Part shown: one piece after another, positions 1 to 5,487 of the stretch
How the letters are laid out: the number at the start of each line of letters is the position of its first letter
How positions within the stretch are numbered: the stretch's first letter is position 1
Assembly: GCA_019308655.1 (NCBI GenBank)
Contig: JAFDHS010000153.1
Coordinates: 1-6,725 of the forward strand
Source: Deltaproteobacteria bacterium
GTDB taxonomy: Bacteria; Desulfobacterota; Desulfobacteria; Desulfobacterales; JAFDHS01
Length of the DNA stretch: 6,725 bases
Direction: 5' to 3'
The notes under the pieces: model-generated
Seen by the model: only the letters and a program-made list of their open reading frames with translations
Told to the model about the DNA's origin: nothing
Database searches by the model: none
Made by a program: the position numbers and the translations under genes

Positions 1-1414
1 TGAAAATCGTAATTGTAGGGGCAGGAGAGGTCGGTTTCCACATTGCAAGCCGTCTATCCTATGAAAACAAAGACGTGGTGCTGATTGACAAAGACCCGGA
101 CGCTATACGTCGTGTGTCCGACAGTATAGATGTTCAGGTGATAAACGGCTCCGGGAGCAGTCCCGTCGTTATGAATGATGCCGGCATCAAGGGGGCTGAT
201 ATATTCCTTGCCGTAACCAACAGTGATGAAACCAATCTGGTGGCATGTCTTGTTGCCGACATCCTTTCTCCGGCAACAATGAAACTGGCCCGTGTCCGGG
301 ATGCCGATTTTGATATGTATCATGATACGTTTCGTGAGCATGCACCCCACATCAATACGGTAATCAACCCGGAGATTGAGGTGGTTAAGACCATTGACAG
401 GCTGATACGGTAATCAACCCGGAGATTGAGGTGGTTAAGACCATTGACAGGCTGATGAGTGTGCCCGGGGCCGTCGATGTGGGAGAGTTTGCAGACGGCC
501 GTGTTAAATTGATCGGGATATCTTTGGACGAGGATACCCCTCTGGCGGGTGTTCGTCTTTCTGATTTTCCTTCAATGGTGGGTAAACAAAGAGCGCTTAT
601 TACTGCCATCGTTCGGGATGAGGAGCTTATTATTCCAAGAGGAGACGACAGACTGATTCCCGGCGATCTTGTTTATTTTGTCTGTGAAAAAGAAGGACTT
701 GAAGATGTGCTGAGAGTTTTTGATAAACATGCACAGCCGCTGCGTCGGGTCCTTATTATCGGAGGAGGACGCATAGGGTTCAGGTTGGCCGCTTTGCTTG
801 AAAAAAAATCGATCAATACGAAAATTATTGAAAAGGACTCCAAGCGATGCGCCAAGCTGGCGGACACAATGAACAAGGCTGTTATTCTTCATGGAGACGG
901 GTCGGACCAGAACCTCCTGCTCGAAGAGAATATTCGGGATATGGATGTTGTGGTTACCCTGACCAATGATGAGGAGACCAATGTTTTGGCTTCTCTTCTT
1001 GCCAAACGCATGGGAGCGAAAAAAACAATAACAAAGATCAATAAATTCAGTTATTTTCCCTTGATGCCGATGATCGGAATAGAGCAGGTGGTAAGCCCGA
1101 GACTTTCGGCAATCAACAGTATTTTGCAGCATATACGAAAAGGTAAGGTCCTTTCGGCCATATCGATCAAAGGAGAACAGGCTGAAGTTATGGAAGCAGT
1201 GGCCCTGCCTACATCAGACATCGTCGGCAAGCCTTTAAAGGAGATTTCCTTTCCAAAGGGAGCGCTTCTTATCGCTATAATGCGCAAAGAGGATATCATT
1301 ATTCCTTCCGGTGACAGCGTTATTGAGCCGGATGACCGGGTTATCATCTTTGCAGTGAAACAGGCTATTTCCAAGGTTGAAAAAATTCTGGCCGTAAAAC
1401 TGGAGTTCTTTTAA
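1..1414 (+). pseudogene. trkA: Trk potassium uptake regulatory subunit TrkA, frameshifted by a 50-bp tandem duplication
   Basis: TrkA is the cytoplasmic NAD(H)-binding RCK subunit that gates the K+ pore TrkH. The window opens on the second base of the ATG (tg-aaa-atc), so only one base is missing. Removing one 50-bp repeat unit (355-456) gives a continuous 454-residue protein, close to E. coli TrkA (458). Expected order: RCK-N1 (about 1-120, GAGEVG at 7-12), RCK-C1 (about 140-225), RCK-N2 (about 230-350, GGGRIG at 238-243), RCK-C2 (about 370-454). As written, the first frame (phase of base 3) stops at TAA 411-413 after 137 residues, and the remainder is read from about 431 to 1414 in another phase. 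The stop TAA (1412-1414) touches the trkH start, so the genes form an operon. Family identity is clear. Whether the lesion is real or an assembly artefact cannot be decided here. Confidence 0.93.
355..456 (+). repeat. Perfect 50-bp tandem duplication inside trkA
   Basis: Bases 355-406 are identical to 405-456, giving a period of 50 with a 2-base overlap. The first mismatches lie just outside (354 a versus 404 g; 407 a versus 457 g). Because 50 is not a multiple of 3, the second copy shifts the reading frame by two and brings TAA at 411-413 into frame. The exact identity of the copies implies a very recent event or an assembly error. Confidence 0.97.
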
Positions 1415-2881
1415 GTGCGCTGGCGTTATATTATCAATATTATCGGAGTATTGTCCATATTTATGGGACTGGTCATGATCTTCCCGCTTCTTGTCGGGCT
1501 TTATTATCATGATCAGAGTGTTGTTCCCATTTTAAAGTCCATGGGCGTAACAATGGCGGTTGGGGTATTCCTTTATGTGTGTTTCAGAACCCCTGAAACG
1601 GAGTATATCAGCCAGCGTGAAGGCATGGCGATTGTGGCGATTGGGTGGACCGTCATCGGTCTGTTCAGCGCACTTCCTTTTTATTTTGGAGGTATATTCC
1701 CTGCTTTTGCGGATTCCTTTTTTGAATCCGTTTCAGGTTTTACGACGACCGGTGCATCGGTTTTAACGGATATTGAAGGGACATCAAAAGGCCTGCTTTT
1801 CTGGCGAAGCCTTATTCAATGGCTTGGCGGGATGGGAATCATCGTATTGTCGGTGGCCATTCTTCCCTTTTTGGGGGTGGGCGGCATGCAGCTTTACAAA
1901 GCGGAAGTACCGAGCCCCGTCCCTGACAAGCTGAAACCTCGAATCCGGGACACCGCAAAGATTCTCTGGAAGGTTTATGCGGTCTTTTCCCTTGTAGAGA
2001 TATTGCTTCTCATGGCCGGCGGTATGAATCTTTTTGATGCCGTGTGTCATGCATTCACAACTATGCCGACCGGTGGATTCTCAACAAAAAATGCATCATT
2101 AGCCCATTACGACAGCGCTTATTTCGATATTATCGTCATCGTATTCATGCTGCTTGCAGGTATAAATTTTTCTCTTCACTATCAGATGCTCAAAGGAAAA
2201 ACCCTTGCTTTCTGGCAGGATTCGGAGTGCCGTTTTTTTCTTGGCATCATTATTCTGTTGACCCTTGGAGTGAGCTTTAATCTTTACGGCAGCGTATATG
2301 AAAAAATAGGTCCGGCGCTTCGCTACGGTTCTTTTCAGGTGGTTTCCATTGTTCAGGTGGTTTCCATTGTTACGACTACGGGTTTTGCCACGGCGGATTA
2401 TGAAATGTGGCCTCCCATGTCTAAGGTTATCATTTTTTTCTGCATGTTTTTAGGCGCTTCCGCAGGTTCCACGGGAGGAGGGATGAAGTGTATCCGTCTG
2501 TTGCTCTGCTTTAAATTTTGCTACAAAGAGCTCTTCTCTCTGATTCACCCCCGTTCGGTTACCCATATCAAAATCGGAGGGAAACCTGTCTCTGATGAAA
2601 TAATGAGAAGCATTTTAGGTTTCCTGGCTCTGTACATCGGCCTTTTTGTTTTGGGTTCCGTTCTGCTTTCCGGCATGGGGGTGGATTTTGTGACATCCCT
2701 TACAGCTGTTGCATCCTGTATTGGAAACATCGGGCCGGGGTTCGGACTGGTAGGGCCTGTAAAAAACTATGCCGAGATACCGGAACTCGGCAAATGGCTT
2801 CTGGCGTGGTGTATGCTTTTGGGCAGGCTTGAGGTGTATACGATGATAATCCTTCTTGTGCCGGAATTCTGGAAGAAATAA
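1415..2881 (+). CDS. trkH: Trk potassium uptake channel subunit TrkH, with a six-residue duplication before the third filter
   Basis: TrkH is the inner-membrane K+-conducting subunit that works with TrkA. The GTG start at 1415 directly follows the trkA stop; GGAG at 1402-1405 lies 9 nt upstream as ribosome binding site, and MRWRYIINIIGV is a typical beginning. The 488-residue protein is strongly hydrophobic throughout. The four pore-loop filters of the KtrB/TrkH family are visible: TTTGAS (110-115), TTMPTGG (215-221), TTTGF (320-324) and NIGPGFG (438-444). The glycine-rich gate loop GASAGSTGGGMK is at 347-358. Residues QVVSIV occur twice in a row (308-313 and 314-319) where related proteins, from memory, have one copy. 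This lengthens the pore helix leading into filter three and should disturb the pore, although the frame is kept. Family assignment is secure; function of this version is doubtful. Confidence 0.95.
   Translation: MRWRYIINIIGVLSIFMGLVMIFPLLVGLYYHDQSVVPILKSMGVTMAVGVFLYVCFRTPETEYISQREGMAIVAIGWTVIGLFSALPFYFGGIFPAFADSFFESVSGFTTTGASVLTDIEGTSKGLLFWRSLIQWLGGMGIIVLSVAILPFLGVGGMQLYKAEVPSPVPDKLKPRIRDTAKILWKVYAVFSLVEILLLMAGGMNLFDAVCHAFTTMPTGGFSTKNASLAHYDSAYFDIIVIVFMLLAGINFSLHYQMLKGKTLAFWQDSECRFFLGIIILLTLGVSFNLYGSVYEKIGPALRYGSFQVVSIVQVVSIVTTTGFATADYEMWPPMSKVIIFFCMFLGASAGSTGGGMKCIRLLLCFKFCYKELFSLIHPRSVTHIKIGGKPVSDEIMRSILGFLALYIGLFVLGSVLLSGMGVDFVTSLTAVASCIGNIGPGFGLVGPVKNYAEIPELGKWLLAWCMLLGRLEVYTMIILLVPEFWKK
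2334..2371 (+). repeat. In-frame 18-bp tandem duplication in trkH
   Basis: Bases 2336-2353 and 2354-2371 are identical (CAGGTGGTTTCCATTGTT twice). The identity extends two bases leftward, so 2334-2353 equals 2352-2371. It duplicates six codons, QVVSIV, immediately upstream of the TTTGF filter. The copies carry no difference, as in the trkA duplication. Confidence 0.96.
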
Positions 2882-2979
2882 TATGGCTTGACCAAAACAT
2901 TTTATTTTGTTATTTATCCCGAAATGGTTTTGCCGATCTTTTAAAAATAATCTTTTTTACATTTTTATGATTATTCTTG

Positions 2980-3008
2980 TTGACATAAACAGAGTAAGGA
3001 GTTATAAG
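2980..3008 (+). promoter_or_regulatory. Sigma70-type promoter for the tRNA-Lys/tRNA-Glu unit
   Basis: A consensus -35 box TTGACA lies at 2980-2985 and a -10 box TATAAG (5/6) at 3003-3008, separated by exactly 17 nt. Transcription would begin near 3015, about 18 nt before tRNA-Lys. The rest of the gap after trkH (2882-2979) is AT-rich with no gene and no convincing terminator. Confidence 0.82.
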
Positions 3009-3032
3009 GTCTTTGTTTTTAAGCGTTAAGCG

Positions 3033-3105
3033 GGGCCGTTAACTCAGTCGGTAGAGTATCTGCCTTTTAAGCAGAGAGTCGTTGGTTCGAGCCCAACACG
3101 GCCCA
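3033..3105 (+). tRNA. tRNA-Lys (UUU anticodon)
   Basis: The full 73-nt cloverleaf can be drawn: acceptor GGGCCGT paired with ACGGCCC plus discriminator A, D stem ACTC/GAGT, anticodon stem TCTGC/GCAGA with loop CTTTTAA (anticodon TTT), variable loop GAGTC, and T stem GTTGG/CCAAC with loop TTCGAGC. The terminal CCA is not encoded (the gene is followed by taaaa). The D stem has an A10-T25 pair where G10-C25 is usual. The 14-nt distance to the next tRNA indicates co-transcription. Confidence 0.96.
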
Positions 3106-3119
3106 TAAAAAAACATTGC

Positions 3120-3184
3120 GTCCCCATCGTCTAGCCTGGTCCAGGACGCCGGCAACAGGGGTTCGAATCCCCTTGGGGACGCCA
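3120..3184 (+). tRNA. tRNA-Glu-like gene lacking the anticodon loop and half of the anticodon stem (probable pseudo-tRNA)
   Basis: The acceptor stem GTCCCCA (3120-3126) pairs with TGGGGAC (3174-3180), followed by discriminator G3181 and an encoded CCA (3182-3184). The T arm AGGGG-TTCGAAT-CCCCT, the AACA variable-loop bases and the D arm match bacterial tRNA-Glu(UUC). The body is 62 nt instead of about 75. After the 5' anticodon-stem half CCGGC the sequence goes straight to AACAGGGG. The expected loop CTTTCAC, the stem half GCCGG and one more C (13 nt) are absent. An intact gene would have ACGCCGGC on both sides of CTTTC, so deletion between these 8-nt direct repeats explains the product exactly. 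As written it cannot decode. Confidence 0.85.
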
Positions 3185-3212
3185 ATAAAATCAAATTTTA
3201 CGTTATTTTAAT

Positions 3213-3255
3213 AAAGCTGATTATGGAATTGATGGTTCCGGAAACGGCTTTTTTT
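3213..3255 (+). terminator. Terminator-like hairpin after the tRNA pair
   Basis: AAAGCTG (3213-3219) can pair with CGGCTTT (3245-3251, one T-G wobble), with an inner GGAA/TTCC stem, followed by a T-run to 3255. Its position 29 nt after the tRNA-Glu CCA fits the end of the tRNA transcript. The interrupted stem lowers certainty. Confidence 0.5.
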
Positions 3256-3394
3256 ATTTTCCCCTTCTAAGATTTCCCCGATCCATTTACAAGCGTTTCA
3301 CCTCGGTTTCAAGTTTACGGATTTTTTCCTGCTCTGACGACATTTGACCATTGCCGGGAAAGGCATTTTTTTGGAGGTTGTGCCTCGCAAAAAT
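3254..3394 (-). pseudogene. IS3-family transposase OrfA remnant (C-terminal piece)
   Basis: Reading leftward from 3394, the frame gives 35 residues containing NAFPGNGQMSSEQEKIRKLE and ETEVKRL. This strongly resembles the end of IS3-family OrfA, where a FPGxG motif precedes the leucine-zipper-like helix and a MERDILKKA segment. A TAA (3287-3289) interrupts it after VKRL, then MDRGNLRRGK follows to another stop at 3254-3256, a decayed form of the usual ending. The N-terminal helix-turn-helix and all of OrfB (DDE catalytic part) are missing, and no terminal inverted repeats were recognised. The remnant overlaps the 3' end of the HicB-like gene in another frame. Confidence 0.65.
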
Positions 3395-3626
3395 CTAATT
3401 CTCGGTGTTTAAACCAAATAGCCAATGTTTTGCCAACCAAGCCCTCGGGCATGTCGCTGGATCGTTCCGTCCGTGCCTCGATTAATTTACGGGCCACATC
3501 CCTGGCGATCTCCAACGCTTCTGTGACTGTCCGACCTTGAGCTACCAATCCTTGTAGATCGTCGGAAGTAGCCAGATAGACCCCTTCCGGTAATTTTTCT
3601 ATATGAATAGTGATAATTTTTTCCAT
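3315..3626 (-). CDS. HicB-like (DUF1902-type) antitoxin with a foreign C-terminal tail
   Basis: The 103-residue product starts MEKIITIHIEKLPEGVYLAT and continues with GLVAQGRTVTEALEIARDVA, a classic HicB-type fold: a beta strand, the xGxVAQGxTxxEA turn and a helix. Such small proteins normally bind and neutralise a HicA toxin. Residues 1 to about 55 fit the family. From about residue 58 the similarity ends, and the last residues are an out-of-frame reading of the adjacent IS3 remnant (3254-3394). The natural C-terminus, often the DNA-binding or HicA-contact part, therefore seems lost. No HicA gene was found on either side and no good ribosome binding site precedes the ATG at 3624-3626. It is probably an orphan or decayed antitoxin, possibly not expressed. 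Confidence 0.6.
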   Translation of the reverse strand: MEKIITIHIEKLPEGVYLATSDDLQGLVAQGRTVTEALEIARDVARKLIEARTERSSDMPEGLVGKTLAIWFKHRELDFCEAQPPKKCLSRQWSNVVRAGKNP

Positions 3627-3774
3627 GATGGTCTATTATTTTATTCCATTTGAATTTGTGGGTACTTTTGCAATTCTTTCCCATGGTTTAAGAAATGAGA
3701 GTTAATTTCAACTAACAAAAACAAATGCCATGAAGTACTATTTGCCTTTATGATATTTAATGTGGGGCTTGGGC

Positions 3775-3828
3775 TCAAACCTTGATTTTTGATTAAAGAC
3801 TTTTCCAAAGTCACAAATCAAGGTTTGA
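3775..3828. repeat. Long nested hairpin just upstream of the group II intron
   Basis: TCAAACCTTGATTT (3775-3788) and AAATCAAGGTTTGA (3815-3828) form a perfect 14-bp inverted repeat. Inside the loop, GACTTT (3798-3803) and AAAGTC (3807-3812) form a second perfect stem around a 3-nt loop. The arms match a motif that recurs at 4790-4809. It may be a REP-like palindrome or a bidirectional terminator. The intron begins 2 nt after the stem, the kind of site used by group IIC introns. The rest of 3627-3774 contains no supported gene. Confidence 0.75.
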
Positions 3829-4306
3829 CCGTTCGCAGTAATAGCTGATTGTCTAACGGGTTAAAGTCCCGTCCAAGGAATTATCCGTTCACCTTGGTAG
3901 CTCAAGGGAGCGGCGTTCGGGCAACCGAGGGTCGTAAGTTCCCAATTGGCAAAATTGCAGGCCGCAACGCAAGTGAACCTATATGTAGCCTCGTTACTTA
4001 CTTGTAAATGCCGACCCTGTGGTCATAAGGGGAAGGCCGATGTTCTCTGTAATGAAAACGGAAAGGTGCGGGGAGATTTACCGGGGTAGCAAGGGTGGCA
4101 TGCAATGGAAGATAATCAGCCCAGTGCTGGAGATCCAATTCGGAAATGATAGAGAGTCATAAACCAGTGAGTATAAGGAAACGAAATCTCAGTGGGCTGA
4201 ATTGGAAGTCGGAGGGGCTCATAGTACCGTTAGAGGGAAAAGGACAACATAACCTTTCTCAAGGGAAGGGGCCCTGCTTTGTTAATGCAACCAAAGAGTG
4301 GAGGAT

Positions 4307-4581
4307 ATGGGGATTGCCGTGATGCTATTAACCCCTTCAAGTATCAGGACACTACAGAGGAAGCTGTATCGTAAGGCCAATCAAGAACCCACCTTTCGTT
4401 TCTATTCCTTATATGACAAGGTTTACCGTGCGGATATTCTCAATCATGCATGGTACCTTGTTCGTGTAGTGCTGGAGTGGATGGAGTTACCTTTGAGGAT
4501 ATTGAGGGAAATGAAGGGAAAGATGCCTTTTTGGCAGAACTGGAGGAAGCACTCAAGTCGAAGACCTTTTGGACTTTATAA
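4307..4581 (+). pseudogene. Group II intron reverse transcriptase/maturase, N-terminal remnant
   Basis: From ATG 4307 (or 4322) the frame gives MLLTPSSIRTLQRKLYRKAN and then EPTFRFYSLYDKVYRADIL and HAWYLVR, the conserved N-terminal segment of intron-encoded reverse transcriptases (RT0/RT1 region). Around 4463-4470 the frame breaks. In the next phase from 4471 it continues AGVDGVTFEDIEGNEGKDAF and LAELEEALKSKTF, then stops at 4579-4581. Relatives have about four residues (such as ANKG) at the junction, where only 5 nt remain, so a small deletion caused the shift. Everything after KSKTF is gone: the YADD catalytic motif, the thumb/domain X and any endonuclease. About 90 of roughly 400-480 residues remain, so it is non-functional. 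Confidence 0.85.
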
Positions 4582-4639
4582 AGTGCCGACTACAGCGAGA
4601 TGGGCAACGGTGCATGCATTACGATGAATAACATCGGAA

Positions 4640-4712
4640 AGCCGTATGCGGGAAAACCGCATGTACGGTTTGATGAGGGAGGATAGGCCGAATGGCCTGT
4701 CCTCTACTCTAC
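4640..4712 (+). ncRNA. Group II intron catalytic domain V and branch-site domain VI
   Basis: Domain V: AGCCGTAT (4640-4647) pairs with GTACGGTT (4663-4670), a two-base bulge AT (4661-4662) follows, then GCGG (4648-4651) pairs with CCGC (4657-4660) around a GAAAA loop. The catalytic AGC triad is at 4640-4642. Domain VI: an 11-bp stem (4679-4689 with 4694-4704) and a basal GAG/CTC (4675-4677 with 4707-4709) leave A4706 unpaired as branch point, seven bases from the 3' end counted inclusively. All elements expected for catalysis are present. Confidence 0.88.
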
Positions 4713-4789
4713 CCGGATATGACCCCGGATAGTATGCGCAGTAGGTTAAAATTGGAGTTGTCATTTTTAGATGGAAGCTTTTTTATTAA

Positions 4790-4960
4790 TCACAAGTCAA
4801 GGTTTGACCCCAATCTTTCATGATCGTTTTCAGCCATGGCTTCCTCCGGAAAAACAATTACGAAACAAGAATTATCGTTATATTTTAGCGTATTTCAAGA
4901 AAAACAATTACAACGCGGAATCCCCAAAAAGAAAGATAAGTAAGGTGTCCCCGGAATTCC
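4790..4960. mobile_element. Repeat-bounded insert interrupting the MBL-fold gene
   Basis: One side carries TCACAAGTCAAGGTTTGACC (4790-4809), a 19/20 match to 3811-3830 beside the intron. The other side carries GGTGTCCCCGGAATTCC (4944-4960), exactly where similarity of the minus-strand MBL protein to its family ends. From memory, GGAATTC-plus-GGGGACA-type boxes recur near REP-associated (IS200-like) transposase elements in Deltaproteobacteria, but I cannot verify this here. The interior holds no transposase, only a short ORF (4836-4943). Between the intron end and this insert (4713-4789) nothing else was recognised. Confidence 0.35.
4836..4943 (+). CDS. Possible 35-residue small ORF of unknown function
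   Basis: ATG 4836 to TAA 4941-4943 encodes MASSGKTITKQELSLYFSVF then QEKQLQRGIPKKKDK, a lysine-rich and probably helical peptide. No family was recognised, no convincing ribosome binding site precedes it, and it lies within the repeat-bounded insert. It contains both copies of a 13-nt direct repeat (4849-4861 and 4899-4911). It may be chance or a scrap of a larger mobile-element gene; it is listed because its codons look reasonable. Confidence 0.2.
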   Translation: MASSGKTITKQELSLYFSVFQEKQLQRGIPKKKDK

Positions 4961-5236
4961 TAAACCAAGTATCTGTTTAGCTCCATTAAAAAATACGTTC
5001 CCGATATTAACTATATCTTTTGATGTATCATTTTCTTCAATAAATTTAATTATTCCGTTAACATGATCATCATCAATATGAGTTATAAATACCGCATCAA
5101 GTTTTTTGATATTTTGTATATTTTTGTGCCAGCTTCTGAATGAGGCAGCGGTTCTTCCATCCACAAGAATGTTTGTTGAGTCAGTTTGAATTAATATACA
5201 GTCGCCATTCCCTGCATTATTTAAAAAAACCTTCAT
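4895..5236 (-). pseudogene. Metallo-beta-lactamase-fold hydrolase, truncated N-terminal part
   Basis: ATG 5234-5236 has AAGG about 8 nt upstream. The product begins MKVFLNNAGNGDCILIQTDS and has ILVDGR (23-28) followed by THIDDDHVNG (52-61), the HxDxDH metal-binding signature of MBL-fold proteins of the ComEC/Rec2-like type. Residues 77-92 (VNIGNVFFNGAKQILG) continue the family pattern. From residue 93 (base 4960) the reading enters the repeat-bounded insert, and the stop at 4895 is fortuitous. The later metal ligands and at least two thirds of a normal MBL protein are missing, so it is inactive as written. The related proteins I recall, with AGNGDCILI and THIDDDH, sit in defence loci such as AVAST type 1 beside a STAND NTPase. 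The helical-repeat gene upstream fits that idea, but this is not proven. Confidence 0.72.
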
Positions 5237-5410
5237 TCAAAAACCTTATTTATCCATAATAACAAAAAACATTAATAGCAATTTAAACCCCATAGTTACG
5301 GTATAAGCGTTTCACTCAACCTAAACTTTCAATATCTATACTCTAAAAAAACTATTCCGCAGTTGGCAATTGATAGTTCATACCCTATTGGCTATTGTCC
5401 ATAACACTGA

Positions 5411-5437
5411 AAATCACCGGCTCGACCGGTGTATTTT
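5411..5437. terminator. Hairpin terminator downstream of the helical-repeat gene
   Basis: CACCGG (5415-5420) and CCGGTG (5426-5431) form a perfect 6-bp GC-rich stem with a 5-nt loop, with an A-run before and a T-rich run after. It could work in both directions. On the minus strand it lies about 57 nt after the stop of the 5488-6725 gene. The remainder of the 5237-5487 gap is AT-rich, with no gene and no promoter I can defend; the MBL gene probably has its own promoter there. Confidence 0.65.
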
Positions 5438-5487
5438 TCTTGTTGAAAATTTTACAAAAAAAGTAGTTTAATTTCGATTACAGTTTT

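Larger units (their letters stand above)
3831..4712 (+). mobile_element. Group II intron (ribozyme) with a deleted reverse transcriptase
   Basis: Group II introns are self-splicing ribozymes that retrohome using an encoded reverse transcriptase/maturase. The 5' end is placed at GTTCG (3831), a variant of GUGYG. Domain I shows ACGGG/CCCGT early on. A later hairpin (CCCT 4015-4018 with AGGG 4028-4031) exposes GGTCA (4021-4025), complementary to TGACC at 3826-3830, which fits EBS1-IBS1 pairing. Domain V (4640-4670) and domain VI (4675-4709) are intact and place the 3' end at C4712. The element is 882 nt, whereas copies with a full ORF are typically around 2 kb or more. The loss is inside the domain IV ORF. 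The intron probably cannot move without help, but the RNA may still fold. Subclass not determined. Confidence 0.85.

Noticed and set aside
2882..2960. Possible terminator after trkH from CAAAAC-ATTT pairing with AAATGGTTTTG
   Set aside because: The stem is AT-only apart from one or two pairs, has a bulge and a long loop, and is not followed directly by a clear T-run.
3487..3684. Minus-strand reading frame overlapping the start of the HicB-like gene, considered as HicA
   Set aside because: It shows no HicA features (no GSHxxx histidine motif or dsRBD-like fold) and lies mostly over the HicB coding region in another frame.
3831..4300. Structured RNA considered as a riboswitch or rRNA fragment
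   Set aside because: Domain V, domain VI and the RT remnant downstream identify it as domains I-III of a group II intron.
4849..4911. 13-nt direct repeat GAAAAACAATTAC at 4849 and 4899, spaced 50 nt like the trkA duplication
   Set aside because: Flanks differ completely and the word is A-rich; the shared spacing of 50 appears to be coincidence.
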